From: Bacteroidota bacterium
GTDB taxonomy: Bacteria > Bacteroidota > Bacteroidia > Chitinophagales > Chitinophagaceae
Direction of reading: 5' to 3'
Length of the DNA: 64,000 bases
NCBI GenBank assembly: GCA_023409975.1
Contig: JAEYQO010000019.1
Coordinates: 62,001 to 126,000 of the forward strand
The translations under genes were made by a program, and so were the position numbers. Shown piece after piece: positions 1 to 8,502 of the stretch. The stretch's first letter is position 1; each line of letters begins with the position of its first letter. Under the pieces are notes generated by a model. That model was not told the DNA's origin and made no database searches. It saw nothing but the letters and a program-made list of their open reading frames with translations.

Positions 1-753
1 GGCTATTACTCCTGTCTGCAGGATGGCCTCGGGATACTGGCGGAAGAGGCGTTCCATTTCAGGGATAGGCTTCAGGTATCTTTCGGCATTCTGATGCAGC
101 CGGAAACCTGCCGAATGGATGGTGCATTTTTCCCGGATGCAGGTAAGCACATCCTGCAACTCTCTTCTTTGGGGATGATGGTAATAGACATCGTTGGTGG
201 CTACGAGTGGAACCTGCAGCTCGCGGGATAGCTGATGCAGCCGGAATAACTTCTTGCTGTCATGGGCCTGGTAGGTGCGGGCAGCCGCGAGGTAGAGGGC
301 GCTTCCCAGTGCTTCTTTGTATTCCCTGAGCGCTGCCCTGAAGGATGCCTCCAGTTCAAACCCTGCATTCAGGGGGGTGGTAGGAACGGCCAGGAAGAGG
401 ATGTCCCCGGCATGGTGGTAGACATCGGCTTTGTAAAGATGGCAGGAGCCTTTTTCCGCCCGGAGGTTTCCCTCGGAAAGGAGTGCTGATAGCCGGGCAT
501 AGGCGTCCTGGCTTGTGGGGTAGGCGAGCAGGCTGGGACCGTCGAGGAGGTCGAGGCGGCAGGCGGGAATGATCCTGATGTCTTTTCCGCGCGTGGCTAT
601 ATGGGCACGTACCACACCTGCCAGCGTGTTGCGGTCTGTGATGGCGATTTTCTTATAACCCAGGGCGGCAGCCTGCTCCACAAGTTCTTCAGGATGGGAG
701 CCTCCGCGCAGAAAGCTGAAATTGGTAGTGACCTGTAGCTCGGTGTACTGCAT
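1..753 (-). CDS. dnaE2: Error-prone DNA polymerase III alpha subunit DnaE2, N-terminal part (partial)
   Basis: Reading from the ATG at 753 toward base 1 gives 251 codons without a stop; the gene continues beyond the window. The product begins MQYTELQVTTNFSFLRGGSH, the start of the PHP domain of C-family polymerases, followed by AITDRNTLAGVVRAH and the LLAYPTSQDAYARLS segment typical of DnaE2. The family replaces the replicative polymerase at lesions and causes SOS mutagenesis together with ImuA and ImuB. It starts 14 bp after the imuB stop in the same orientation, so imuA-imuB-dnaE2 is very likely one operon. It could in principle be DnaE1, but the gene context argues strongly for DnaE2. Confidence 0.93.
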   Translation of the reverse strand, partial: MQYTELQVTTNFSFLRGGSHPEELVEQAAALGYKKIAITDRNTLAGVVRAHIATRGKDIRIIPACRLDLLDGPSLLAYPTSQDAYARLSALLSEGNLRAEKGSCHLYKADVYHHAGDILFLAVPTTPLNAGFELEASFRAALREYKEALGSALYLAAARTYQAHDSKKLFRLHQLSRELQVPLVATNDVYYHHPQRRELQDVLTCIREKCTIHSAGFRLHQNAERYLKPIPEMERLFRQYPEAILQTGVIA

Positions 754-767
754 GTTCTTCTGTTTTC

Positions 768-2270
768 TCAGGCAAAAAATCCATGGAGAAACCACTGAGG
801 CGGTTCGTCCTGACGGTAGTCGCCCAGCCGGAACAGCCAGAAGCGGGCGCCTTCCTCATCTTCCACACAATAGTAGTCGCGATAGAGGCCCTGCTGGAGC
901 CACCACTCCTGTTCTATCCTTTCAGGTCCGTCTGCCCGCTGCACCTTGTGTAGTTTTCCTTTGTAATGGAAATGCATGGGCGGATAATCCGGCAGCGGTA
1001 CGGTGACTTCAATAGGCTCCGGCTGGCTGAGCAGGTGAATAGGGCGGGGGAAATCTTTGCGCCAGGCCGTAGTGGCTTTTTCATCAAGGGTGCGGGCCTG
1101 GCGGAACATGCGTTCCGGCCAGTAATGTTCTGCCGGCAGATAGCGTTGCAGTGATTGCATGCCGGCTCTGCCCGCCAGCCGGTCCAGCAGCTCAGCCATC
1201 AGTTGTTCCTTGTGTTTGCTCTCCAGTCGCCAGAGCGTTTCCTGATTTTCATGAATATCTTCTGTTACAGGGGCCTCCAGCAGGAAGAGCTCAATGCCTA
1301 ATCCGGGTGCAATGCTTCCGGTTTTCAGCTCAAAAAGCCTGTAGAGATGCGCTGCATGCCGGGAGGCTCTGCTGGTGCCTATGGCGATCTGCTGAGTCTC
1401 TCCATCTATGCGATAGGAGCTGAAGATGGCTTTTCTCAAGCCTTTTCCTTCTGCTTCCAGTCGTTTGCAGAGTTGTTCCAGTAGTTTCTTCAGGGCGATC
1501 TCAATGCCTTTGGCGGTGCGGATGGGCTCCAGGGAGGGGAGGCGTTCCTGGTAGGGCACCACGGGCTGCACTGGCTGCAGGGGCTCTATCGTTTGTCCCA
1601 GGGCCTGATCCAGTCTTTGGAGGAGGGTTTCTCCGAAGCGGCGCCGCAGGGAATGGCGTGGCAGATGGATGAACTGTCGGATCTGGTAGAAACCCAGCTT
1701 GTTGAGCTTCGTGAGCAGTGTTTCTTCCAGACGGAGGGCCAGGGGCGGCAGGGGTAGCAGACAGGACATTTGTTCGCCGGAGGGAATAACGGGTTGCTGC
1801 CTGCCATAGCGGGCATTGGCCCAGGCAGCACCCACCGTATCGGCCATGGCGGCTCGCACCTGATAGCCCATATCGGTCAGCTTTCCGGTGATATCCTTCA
1901 GATAGGCTTCTTCGCCACCCCAGAGATGTGGACAGCCAGTGGCATCGAGGATCACACCATCGGGTGCATCAATAGCAGCGATGGGGGTGAACCTCAGACA
2001 CCAGACTGCCAGCGCTCTCAATAGCCGGTGGGTCAGGGGCTGTTCATGATCGATTACTTTGAGTTCCGGATAGATGGCGCGGCAGTCGGCTACTACCATG
2101 CCTTTCTGTATGCCTTTGGCTTTGGCAGCAGCGCTTTCTGCTTTTACGATCATCCTGCCGCGTTCGGGCAGGGCCAGTACAAAAGCTTGTTCTTTCAGCT
2201 CCGGCTGCTGGCGGGAATGCCAATCGGCCAGTAAATGGGAGAACCATATGGATACGTATCGTTTGGACAT
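768..2270 (-). CDS. imuB: ImuB, Y-family polymerase-like subunit of the mutasome
   Basis: About 500 residues. The start MSKRYVSIWFSHLLADW at 2270 is chosen over an upstream in-frame codon at 2357 because it matches the ImuB N-terminus and leaves a 4-bp gap after imuA. The Y-family palm and fingers are recognisable (FTPIAAIDAPDGVILDATGC, then HLWGGEEAYL, then RAAMADTVGAAWANARYG), with the long C-terminal extension typical of ImuB. Members of this family lack the catalytic acidic pair and act as a scaffold that links the beta clamp, ImuA and DnaE2. The gene is the middle one of the imuA-imuB-dnaE2 cassette and is presumably induced by DNA damage. Confidence 0.92.
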   Translation of the reverse strand: MSKRYVSIWFSHLLADWHSRQQPELKEQAFVLALPERGRMIVKAESAAAKAKGIQKGMVVADCRAIYPELKVIDHEQPLTHRLLRALAVWCLRFTPIAAIDAPDGVILDATGCPHLWGGEEAYLKDITGKLTDMGYQVRAAMADTVGAAWANARYGRQQPVIPSGEQMSCLLPLPPLALRLEETLLTKLNKLGFYQIRQFIHLPRHSLRRRFGETLLQRLDQALGQTIEPLQPVQPVVPYQERLPSLEPIRTAKGIEIALKKLLEQLCKRLEAEGKGLRKAIFSSYRIDGETQQIAIGTSRASRHAAHLYRLFELKTGSIAPGLGIELFLLEAPVTEDIHENQETLWRLESKHKEQLMAELLDRLAGRAGMQSLQRYLPAEHYWPERMFRQARTLDEKATTAWRKDFPRPIHLLSQPEPIEVTVPLPDYPPMHFHYKGKLHKVQRADGPERIEQEWWLQQGLYRDYYCVEDEEGARFWLFRLGDYRQDEPPQWFLHGFFA

Positions 2271-2274
2271 GGCA

Positions 2275-3012
2275 TTAACCGGTTTTGATCTGTGTATAAC
2301 GGTTTGTCTGCGATCCTGAGGGGGTAAGATGGATGAAGCCTTCGGGTGTCCAGGCAAACTCCCATTGTCCCGGGCGACCGTTCCTGACCTTTAGCAGCCG
2401 GATATCCCAGCGGGGGTGCCCGAGACCCGGCAGGTCCTCCTCTGTAAATCCTGGCAGGGGCTTTATTTTCCAGCGTGTCAGGCAGGCTACGGTGTTTTCA
2501 GAACGGGGGCGGTGACGGTGGATGAAGCCGGTTACCTGGCTGTTTTCTACAGCGAGCTGCAGTCGGCGGGATTCTGTGAAGCTGAGGTCGCGGATCTCAC
2601 CCACCACCGCTGCCAGTGATTCACATTTCAAAGCTTCTTCTATAGCCCAGAGGGTGTCTTTAGCGCGTAGCAGATCAATGAATATGATCCGTTCCGGACT
2701 GAGGCCGAATTGTGTGAGGGCGGGCGGATAGACCAGCCTGCGGTTGCTGATCCAGAGGCAGGCGCCCCCCTGTTGCATGAGCCGGGCAGTGATGGCTGCT
2801 ATGAAACCATTGGTGGCTGCAGCCGATTCGGTTTCTGCTGAGATGAATTCATGGATGGCGCCGGTGGGAAACACTTTTCCGGGAAAAGCAGCTTCCAGGG
2901 GCCCCAGACCTGCTCTTACCTGCCGCAATCCTGGCCTGTGGATGCCCTGCAGGGCAAGCAAGTCTTTCTTCAATTGATTAATAATTTCCTTTTTCACCTC
3001 GGCCTGCTGCAT
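2275..3012 (-). CDS. imuA: ImuA, RecA/SulA-like accessory protein of the mutasome
   Basis: 245 residues, starting MQQAEVKKEIINQLKKDLLA. The RecA-like core is visible in FPTGAIHEFIS, GGACLWISNRRLVYPPALTQ, IIFIDLLRAKDTLWAIEEAL and the C-terminal GQWEFAWTPEGF. ImuA proteins of Bacteroidota are poorly conserved with proteobacterial ones, but the position as first gene before imuB and dnaE2 fixes the identity. It is likely the first gene of the damage-inducible operon. It is divergent from a small HTH gene with a 69-bp shared regulatory region that contains a direct repeat. Confidence 0.9.
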   Translation of the reverse strand: MQQAEVKKEIINQLKKDLLALQGIHRPGLRQVRAGLGPLEAAFPGKVFPTGAIHEFISAETESAAATNGFIAAITARLMQQGGACLWISNRRLVYPPALTQFGLSPERIIFIDLLRAKDTLWAIEEALKCESLAAVVGEIRDLSFTESRRLQLAVENSQVTGFIHRHRPRSENTVACLTRWKIKPLPGFTEEDLPGLGHPRWDIRLLKVRNGRPGQWEFAWTPEGFIHLTPSGSQTNRYTQIKTG

Positions 3013-3025
3013 GGAAAAAACGATT

Positions 3026-3033
3026 TAACTTTG
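3026..3033 (+). promoter_or_regulatory. Bacteroidota -7 element (TAACTTTG) for the HTH gene
   Basis: TAACTTTG fits the TAnnTTTG consensus exactly. Transcription would start near 3038-3040, at the edge of the first copy of a direct repeat. No clear -33 TTG is seen. Confidence 0.45.
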
Positions 3034-3038
3034 CCACT

Positions 3039-3075
3039 AATAGTAACAATGCTATGGTTTCAATAATAACAATGC
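3039..3075. promoter_or_regulatory. Candidate operator: 14-bp direct repeat between HTH gene and imuA
   Basis: AATAGTAACAATGC at 3039-3052 recurs as AATAATAACAATGC at 3062-3075 (13 of 14 identical, offset 23 bp, about two helical turns). The first copy also lies within a short palindrome ATAG-N8-CTAT (3040-3055). It sits in the shared control region of the divergent HTH gene and imuA, so it is a plausible binding site for the HTH protein. Confidence 0.45.
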
Positions 3076-3081
3076 CAGCGT

Positions 3082-3363
3082 ATGAATCCAAAAATGTTTT
3101 TCCCCAGCAACCTTCGTTATTTAAGAGAACAGCAACGGAAAAGTCAGGAAGAGCTTGCCTTTGCATTGGGTATCACCCGGAATAAACTGCAGGCACTGGA
3201 GTCGGGTAAGACCCTGAATCCAACGATTGCCGACCTGTTCCGGATCTCGGAGTATTTCCATCTTACCATTGATCAGATCCTCCGTCTCGACCTCCGCAGG
3301 ATAGGATTATTTAAGCTTCGGGAACTGCAAGGCCACCCGCCGGTAAAAGTGGTGTTTAAATAA
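3082..3363 (+). CDS. Small XRE-family HTH regulator divergent from the mutasome operon
   Basis: 93 residues. A helix-turn-helix fills residues 8-65: LRYLREQQRKSQEELAFALG, then ITRNKLQALESGKTLNPTIA. The C-terminal piece IGLFKLRELQGHPPVKVVFK ends abruptly. From memory, Bacteroidota genomes often carry at this position a LexA-like protein of about 250 residues, with the same HTH followed by an S24 autopeptidase. Here the reading frame stops before any peptidase domain, and a terminator follows 50 bp later, so this is an HTH-only form. Likely role: repressor of imuA-imuB-dnaE2 and of itself. How it would be relieved after DNA damage is not evident from the sequence. Confidence 0.8.
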   Translation: MNPKMFFPSNLRYLREQQRKSQEELAFALGITRNKLQALESGKTLNPTIADLFRISEYFHLTIDQILRLDLRRIGLFKLRELQGHPPVKVVFK

Positions 3364-3415
3364 AGATGGCTATTGAATAGTGTGGTGAACAGAACGCCAT
3401 ATTGTGGTATGCAAA

Positions 3416-3443
3416 AAAGCCGCAGCCCTTCGGCTGCGGCTTT
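3416..3443. terminator. Hairpin terminator between convergent HTH gene and M3 peptidase
   Basis: Twelve-bp perfect stem AAAGCCGCAGCC / GGCTGCGGCTTT with loop CTTC, flanked by an A run upstream and T run downstream, so it can serve both strands. Confidence 0.85.
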
Positions 3444-3463
3444 CTGAATGTTTCTGAATCCCG

Positions 3464-5626
3464 TTAGTTCACCGGAAATCCTCTTTTCTTCATCAATGCA
3501 TCGGTCTGCGGATCGCGGCCCCGGAAAGCACGATAGCCCTCTGCAGGATCGATCGTATTGCCTACAGAGAATACATGTCGCCTAAGGCGCTGGGCCACTT
3601 CCTTGTCATAGGCACCGCCAGCTTCTGTAAAGGCACCCCAGGCATCTGCTGTCAGTACATCTGACCACAGATAACTGTAGTAGCCCGCAGAATAAGAATC
3701 GCTGGAGAAAATATGCAGGAACTGCGGGGTGCGGTGACGCATCACAATTTCCCCGGGCATGCCGATTTCCTGCAATACATCCCGTTCAAATTTATCAGGA
3801 TCGATGGCCTTTTCACCTTCCAGATGCAAACGCATGTCCACGATGGCGCTTGCCAGGTATTCCACAGTCGAAAAGCCCTGGTTGAAAGTAGCTGCCCGCT
3901 CTATTTTGTTTACCAGCTCCTGTGGTATGGGTTCCCCTGTTTCATAATGTACCGCAAAGCGCTCCAGTACCTCTGGTGTGGAAAGCCAGTGTTCCAGTAA
4001 CTGTGAAGGGAATTCAACATAATCTCTCATGACCGCAGTGCCAGCCAGGGAAGGATAGGTGACATTAGAGTTAAGGCCATGTAAGGCATGTCCGAACTCG
4101 TGAAACAGGGTAGTGGCATCATCCCAGGAGATCAGCACCGCCTCGCCGGGCTTCCCTTTTACGAAATTGGAATTGTTCGATACGATGGTCGTGATTTCCG
4201 AGTCCATCCGCTGCTGACTTCTGTAAGCGTTCATCCAGGCGCCGCTCCGTTTGCCTTCTCTGGCATAGGGATCGAAATACCAAAGGCCTACATGATTACC
4301 ACTCAGCCGGTCCTTTACCTCCCAGACCTTCACATCCGGATGGTGAACAGGGATATTACTCACTGGTACAAACTCATAACCGAACAGCTCGCCCGCTACC
4401 CAGAACATACCATCTCTCAGCTTATCGAGCTGCATGTATTCTTTTACCTCATTCTGGTCGAGATCATATTTATCTTTCCTGACCTTCTCTGCATAGTACC
4501 GGTAATCCCAGGGCTTGATGGTGATACCATGTCCCAGCTTATTGGCCAATGCCTGCATATCGGCCACCTCTTCTTTCACACGTGCCACTGCCGGTTTCCA
4601 GACCGCCTCCATCAGCTCAATGGTTCGCTCCGGTGTTTTGGCCATGGTATTCTCGAGCCGCCAGTGTGCATGGTTCTCAAAGCCCAGCAGCCTGGCCCTT
4701 TCAGCACGGAGCTTCAAAATGTCAGTGATGATCGCATTGTTATCTGTTCTGCCGCCATTATCACCTCTGCTGACAAACATTTTCCAGGCCTTTTCACGAA
4801 GTTCACGACGGTCGGAATAAGTAAGGAAGGGGTCCACGGAAGAACGGGTATTGGTGATGACCCATTTTCCTTCCATACCCTTGTTCTTAGCTGCCTCAGC
4901 AGCCGCATCCACGAGGGATTGCGGGAGTCCTGCCAGGTCTTCTTTACGTTCTATTACTATGGTGCCATTGTTCTCGTCAGCCAGTACGTTCTGACTGAAT
5001 TTGGTGAAATGACCCGCAAGTTCCTGGTTGATGGCAGAGAGTCTGGCCTTGGCGCTGGCATCCAGCCTGGCACCCTGGCGAACGAAATCGGTATAATATT
5101 TCCAGACGAGCCTTTGCTGTTCCGGGGTAAGATCATCTTTCTGCGGCGAGTTGTAGACAGCTTCAATTCTTCTGAAGAGCTTCGTATTCTGTACGATCTG
5201 GTCGTAGAATGCCGCCAGCTTCGGCTCCATCTCCATCTCCACTTTCTGGAAGGCATCATCGTTCATGGTCGAGCTCCAGATGCCATATACCGTCGTAACC
5301 CTGTCCATGGTCTTGCCACTGCGCTCGAGGGCAGCAATGGTATTTTCGAAATTAGCTGGTGCGGCATGCATGACGATCCTGTGGATCTCTGCCAGTTGTT
5401 CTTCCATGGCTGTTTCCAGCGCTGGTTTGAAGTGGTCCACTTTGACACGGTCCAGCGGAGGCACCCCTCCATAAGGGCCCGACCAGTCAGCCAGAAGCGG
5501 ATTGCTGACCTGCGTACTTGTTTTTGTAGCCTGATTGTTCATACTGTTCTTTTTCTGAGCCATCATGTCTTGTGGCAGGCTGGCACCTAACAGGAGCATT
5601 CCTGCACAAATAATCTGGTTTCGCAT
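3464..5626 (-). CDS. M3-family zinc metallopeptidase (Dcp/oligopeptidase A type), exported
   Basis: 720 residues, within the usual length for peptidyl-dipeptidase Dcp. An N-terminal signal peptide (MRNQIICAGMLLLGASLPQD, then MMAQ) predicts export to the periplasm. The thermolysin-like active site TTLFHEFGHALHG places HExxH at residues 509-513, and the downstream helix carries EFPSQLLEHW, with the third zinc ligand expected in this segment. The family removes dipeptides or cuts short peptides and works in peptide turnover. It is monocistronic: a terminator follows at 3416-3443. A 7-bp-stem hairpin lies only 5 bp before the start codon. Confidence 0.92.
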   Translation of the reverse strand: MRNQIICAGMLLLGASLPQDMMAQKKNSMNNQATKTSTQVSNPLLADWSGPYGGVPPLDRVKVDHFKPALETAMEEQLAEIHRIVMHAAPANFENTIAALERSGKTMDRVTTVYGIWSSTMNDDAFQKVEMEMEPKLAAFYDQIVQNTKLFRRIEAVYNSPQKDDLTPEQQRLVWKYYTDFVRQGARLDASAKARLSAINQELAGHFTKFSQNVLADENNGTIVIERKEDLAGLPQSLVDAAAEAAKNKGMEGKWVITNTRSSVDPFLTYSDRRELREKAWKMFVSRGDNGGRTDNNAIITDILKLRAERARLLGFENHAHWRLENTMAKTPERTIELMEAVWKPAVARVKEEVADMQALANKLGHGITIKPWDYRYYAEKVRKDKYDLDQNEVKEYMQLDKLRDGMFWVAGELFGYEFVPVSNIPVHHPDVKVWEVKDRLSGNHVGLWYFDPYAREGKRSGAWMNAYRSQQRMDSEITTIVSNNSNFVKGKPGEAVLISWDDATTLFHEFGHALHGLNSNVTYPSLAGTAVMRDYVEFPSQLLEHWLSTPEVLERFAVHYETGEPIPQELVNKIERAATFNQGFSTVEYLASAIVDMRLHLEGEKAIDPDKFERDVLQEIGMPGEIVMRHRTPQFLHIFSSDSYSAGYYSYLWSDVLTADAWGAFTEAGGAYDKEVAQRLRRHVFSVGNTIDPAEGYRAFRGRDPQTDALMKKRGFPVN

Positions 5627-5631
5627 ATTAA

Positions 5632-5649
5632 GGCTGATTTTTATCAGCC
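5632..5649 (-). promoter_or_regulatory. Hairpin directly before the M3 peptidase start codon
   Basis: On the minus strand GGCTGAT-AAAA-ATCAGCC ends 5 bases before the ATG at 5626. In the mRNA this would fold a 7-bp stem in the initiation region; an effect on translation is inference. Confidence 0.4.
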
Positions 5650-5703
5650 CGAAACTAAGCTATATTCTGCAAAAGGGCAGGGTGGGAGGGCAGGGGATAT
5701 TCC

Positions 5704-6165
5704 TCACTGAAAGATGGCCTGGAAAAGTCTGTAAGTGCCATAAATAATACCTGCAATCAGTGCCAGTACGATGATCAGTACCGGTACGATGACCTTCCAG
5801 GCACCGCCCTGGTAGCGCCCGTCCACATAATGCCGTTCCATCAGCCGGAGGTTCTTTTGATTGGCCTTGAACCAGGCGTCGAAGATGTCGCCGATCACCG
5901 GTATGGAACCGAACAGGGTGTCTATAACGATGTTGAGCGCCATGCGGGCGATAACATAACCGCTGGCCCCGTTCCTGGCCATCAGCACCAGCATGTATCC
6001 CGAAACGGCAAAAGTGGATAAGTCTCCGATTCCGGGTATCAAACCGATCACCGCATCCAGTCCGAACCTGAAGTTCGTTCCGGGAATCCGGAACTGGCTG
6101 TCCATCAATTTTGCAAGGATGCTGATATTTCGTAATCTCGGATCTGTAACCGGGGCTTTTTTCAT
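5704..6165 (-). CDS. DUF4112 membrane protein
   Basis: 153 residues. The DUF4112 signature is clear: ILAKLMDSQFRIPGTNFRFG, LDAVIGLIPGIGDLSTFAVS and the second FGSIPVIGDIFDAWFKANQK. A C-terminal membrane segment VIVPVLIIVLALIAGIIYGT closes the protein. The function of the family is unknown. It is divergent from selO with an 86-bp spacer that holds a 9-bp inverted repeat, and lies 77 bp from the start of the M3 peptidase gene. Confidence 0.88.
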   Translation of the reverse strand: MKKAPVTDPRLRNISILAKLMDSQFRIPGTNFRFGLDAVIGLIPGIGDLSTFAVSGYMLVLMARNGASGYVIARMALNIVIDTLFGSIPVIGDIFDAWFKANQKNLRLMERHYVDGRYQGGAWKVIVPVLIIVLALIAGIIYGTYRLFQAIFQ

Positions 6166-6180
6166 TATCGCTGAGCTATA

Positions 6181-6218
6181 TGTTTCCCGCTACCAAAGTC
6201 TTGCCAAAACGGGAAACA
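6181..6218. promoter_or_regulatory. 9-bp inverted repeat between DUF4112 gene and selO
   Basis: TGTTTCCCG (6181-6189) and CGGGAAACA (6210-6218) are exact inverted copies separated by 20 bp, centred in the divergent intergenic region. It could be a dimeric operator or a hairpin in the selO leader. No regulator is identified. Confidence 0.4.
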
Positions 6219-6251
6219 GGTTGCTTTGAACAATTCCCGACCTTTACGTCT

Positions 6252-7814
6252 ATGATGAGGCGTTTGACAGAAGTTGAATTCAGAAAGGAATTTGTTACTG
6301 AGTTCCCCGGAGACGATTCCGGGAATATTCAACCGCGTCAGACACCCGGAATGCTGTACAGCAAAGCGCCTCCGACACCGGTTCGTGAGCCTAAGCTGTT
6401 GGGCTGGTCGGATGATCTGGCCAGAGCGCTCGGACTGGCAGCTCCGGCTTCGCCGGAAGAAACAGCTTTGCTGGCCGGCAATCATCTTACCCCCTCGATG
6501 TATCCCTATGCCGCCTGTTATGCCGGTCACCAGTTCGGCCATTGGGCCGGTCAGCTCGGCGATGGCAGGGCCATTACCCTTGGCGAATTGCCTGCCGGGG
6601 AACTGGGTTCTTATGAACTGCAGTTGAAAGGAGCGGGCATGACGGCTTATTCCCGTATGGCGGATGGCAGGGCCGTGCTGCGTTCCTCCGTGAGGGAATA
6701 CCTGATGAGCGAGGCCATGCATCATCTCGGCATACCGACAACAAGGGCATTGAGCCTTGTCGCCACAGGCGAGCAAGTTCTGCGGGATATGTTCTACGAT
6801 GGCAATGCCGCCTATGAACCGGGTGCCATTGTCGTGAGGGTTGCTCCCAGCTTTCTGCGGTTTGGGAATTTTGAGCTACTGGCTTCCAGGAAGGATAATG
6901 GTCTCCTGCAGCAGTTGGTTGATTGGACCATCAACCGGTATTATCCGCATCTGACAGGCGATGATCGTATCCTTAAATGGTTTCAGGAGGTGGTGCAGCG
7001 GACGGCAAACCTGATGGTGGAATGGATGAGAGTGGGTTTTGTTCATGGGGTGATGAACACGGATAATATGTCGGTTCTTGGTCTGACGATCGATTACGGG
7101 CCTTTTTCCTTTCTCGATGAGTATGATCTGAACTTCACACCGAATACCACCGATCTGCCGGGCCGCAGATATGCTTTCGGTCGCCAGGCTGCGATCGCGC
7201 ACTGGAACCTGGGTTGTCTGGGTGGGGCCCTCTCCCCATTGTTTGAGTCCACCACCGCGCTCGTTTCGATCCTTAATGGATATGAGCCGTATTTCTGGAA
7301 TGCCTATTATGAAATGATGAGCCGCAAGCTAGGGCTTTCTGAATAAGCCAGGGAAGATCAGGAGCTGATCAATCAACTGGACAACCTGCTGAATGAGCTG
7401 AAGCCCGATATGACGATCTTCTATCAGTTGCTGGCGGGGTTCGATGGGACGGCAGAAGACAGCGCGACTGTACTGGGGTATTTTAAACATGCCTTTTATA
7501 CAGATCCGGTCAGTGAGAGGCTGCAAGCGCTTCACGAGTGGCTGAAGCTATATCATACCCGGAGGATCAGGAATGGCTGGAGCCTGGAGGCCTCTGCTGA
7601 GCTGATGTCGAGGACGAATCCCAGGTTCATACTACGGAATTATCTGCTGCACGAGGCGAATCAGGATCTGGAAAAGGGGGATGCTACGCTGTTTAACCGA
7701 CTGCATCAGGCCCTCAGATATCCCTATTCGACCCAGGCGGATGAGTTTTTTGTCCGTCGTCCGGACTGGGCGGCTAATCAGGCGGGATGTTCGATGTTGT
7801 CCTGCAGTAGCTGA
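6252..7814 (+). pseudogene. selO: selO (protein adenylyltransferase, YdiU/UPF0061) interrupted by an in-frame TAA
   Basis: From the ATG at 6252 the frame would encode about 520 residues, the usual SelO length, but codon 365 (7344-7346) is TAA. Both sides are in the same frame and clearly SelO: YAACYAGHQFGHWAGQLGDG, LQLKGAGMTAYSRMADGRAV and HGVMNTDNMSVLG (Asp271 in the catalytic motif) with DYGPF upstream; LLNELKPDMTIFYQLLAGF and the conserved terminal CSMLSCSS downstream. SelO transfers AMP to proteins in redox homeostasis; the C-terminal Cys is the Sec position of animal homologues. As the stop is TAA and not TGA, selenocysteine recoding is excluded. A 364-residue product would keep the kinase-like core but lose the C-terminal part. 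A fresh nonsense mutation or a sequencing error are both possible. Confidence 0.88.
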
Positions 7815-8417
7815 TCAGGCATCCTGTTGTTTACTGAATTTCTTCGCCTGGAATACTACAGTGATAATCGCCACCGTGATACTGATGGGTAGGATCCACC
7901 AGATATAATCCTTTATCTGCGGAAACTGATTGCCGAGGAAGTAGCCTGCGAGTCCGAAGATGGCAATGTACAGGACACACCCTAAAGCAGAGATGCTGAA
8001 GAACTGAGGCTTGCTCACATTGGTCATGCCAGACATGACCGGTGTGAACGGACGGATGACGGGCAGGAACTTTCCGATGATCAGCGATTTCCGTTTGTGT
8101 CTGTGAATGAAATCCTCCGCCATATACAGATATTTTTTTCTGAACCACCAGGTGTCCTCTTTTTTATAGAGCTTCTTTCCGATACGTTTTCCGATAAAGA
8201 AGCCGCAGAGGTCTCCCAGGAAGGCAGCGAGGACGAGAGCGGGAAGCAGCAGGGTGACAGAGGTATCGAGTACGGCGGTTCCGGAAAGGAGCCCGGCCGT
8301 AAAGACCAGGGTTTCTCCTCCGGGGATAGCGAGGCCCAGCAGCAGCCCTGTTTCAGAAAAGACGAGGAGGGTGATGATCAGAAAACCTCCCCATTCGATG
8401 ATCGCCTGTGTATCCAT
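7815..8417 (-). CDS. DedA-family membrane protein
   Basis: 200 residues, MDTQAIIEWGGFLIITLLVF onward, with four to six hydrophobic segments. The DedA hallmark is seen in FSETGLLLGLAIPGGETLVF, FLGDLCGFFIGKRIGKKLY and GKFLPVIRPFTPVMSGMTN, where the acidic residue and the arginine are those linked to proton-dependent lipid transport. The family is implicated in flipping undecaprenyl phosphate or phosphatidylethanolamine in the inner membrane. Its stop codon directly abuts the selO stop (no base between). The long repeat-bearing region 8418-9197 lies upstream of it. Confidence 0.9.
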   Translation of the reverse strand: MDTQAIIEWGGFLIITLLVFSETGLLLGLAIPGGETLVFTAGLLSGTAVLDTSVTLLLPALVLAAFLGDLCGFFIGKRIGKKLYKKEDTWWFRKKYLYMAEDFIHRHKRKSLIIGKFLPVIRPFTPVMSGMTNVSKPQFFSISALGCVLYIAIFGLAGYFLGNQFPQIKDYIWWILPISITVAIITVVFQAKKFSKQQDA

Positions 8418-8502
8418 ATGACTTGTTGTTACAGGAGAACATTAAATATTATACCGCAGGCCAGTGGCGCTGTGGAAAGACGGCGGGGTTATACCCGGAG
8501 GA

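Noticed and set aside
4088..5590. A 500-codon open frame on the plus strand opposite the M3 peptidase gene
   Set aside because: Its translation has no recognisable domain and it lies fully antisense to a gene with a complete active site; it is a composition effect.
7344..7346. Selenocysteine readthrough in selO
   Set aside because: The stop is TAA, not TGA, and the family's selenocysteine position is at the C-terminus, where this gene has Cys.
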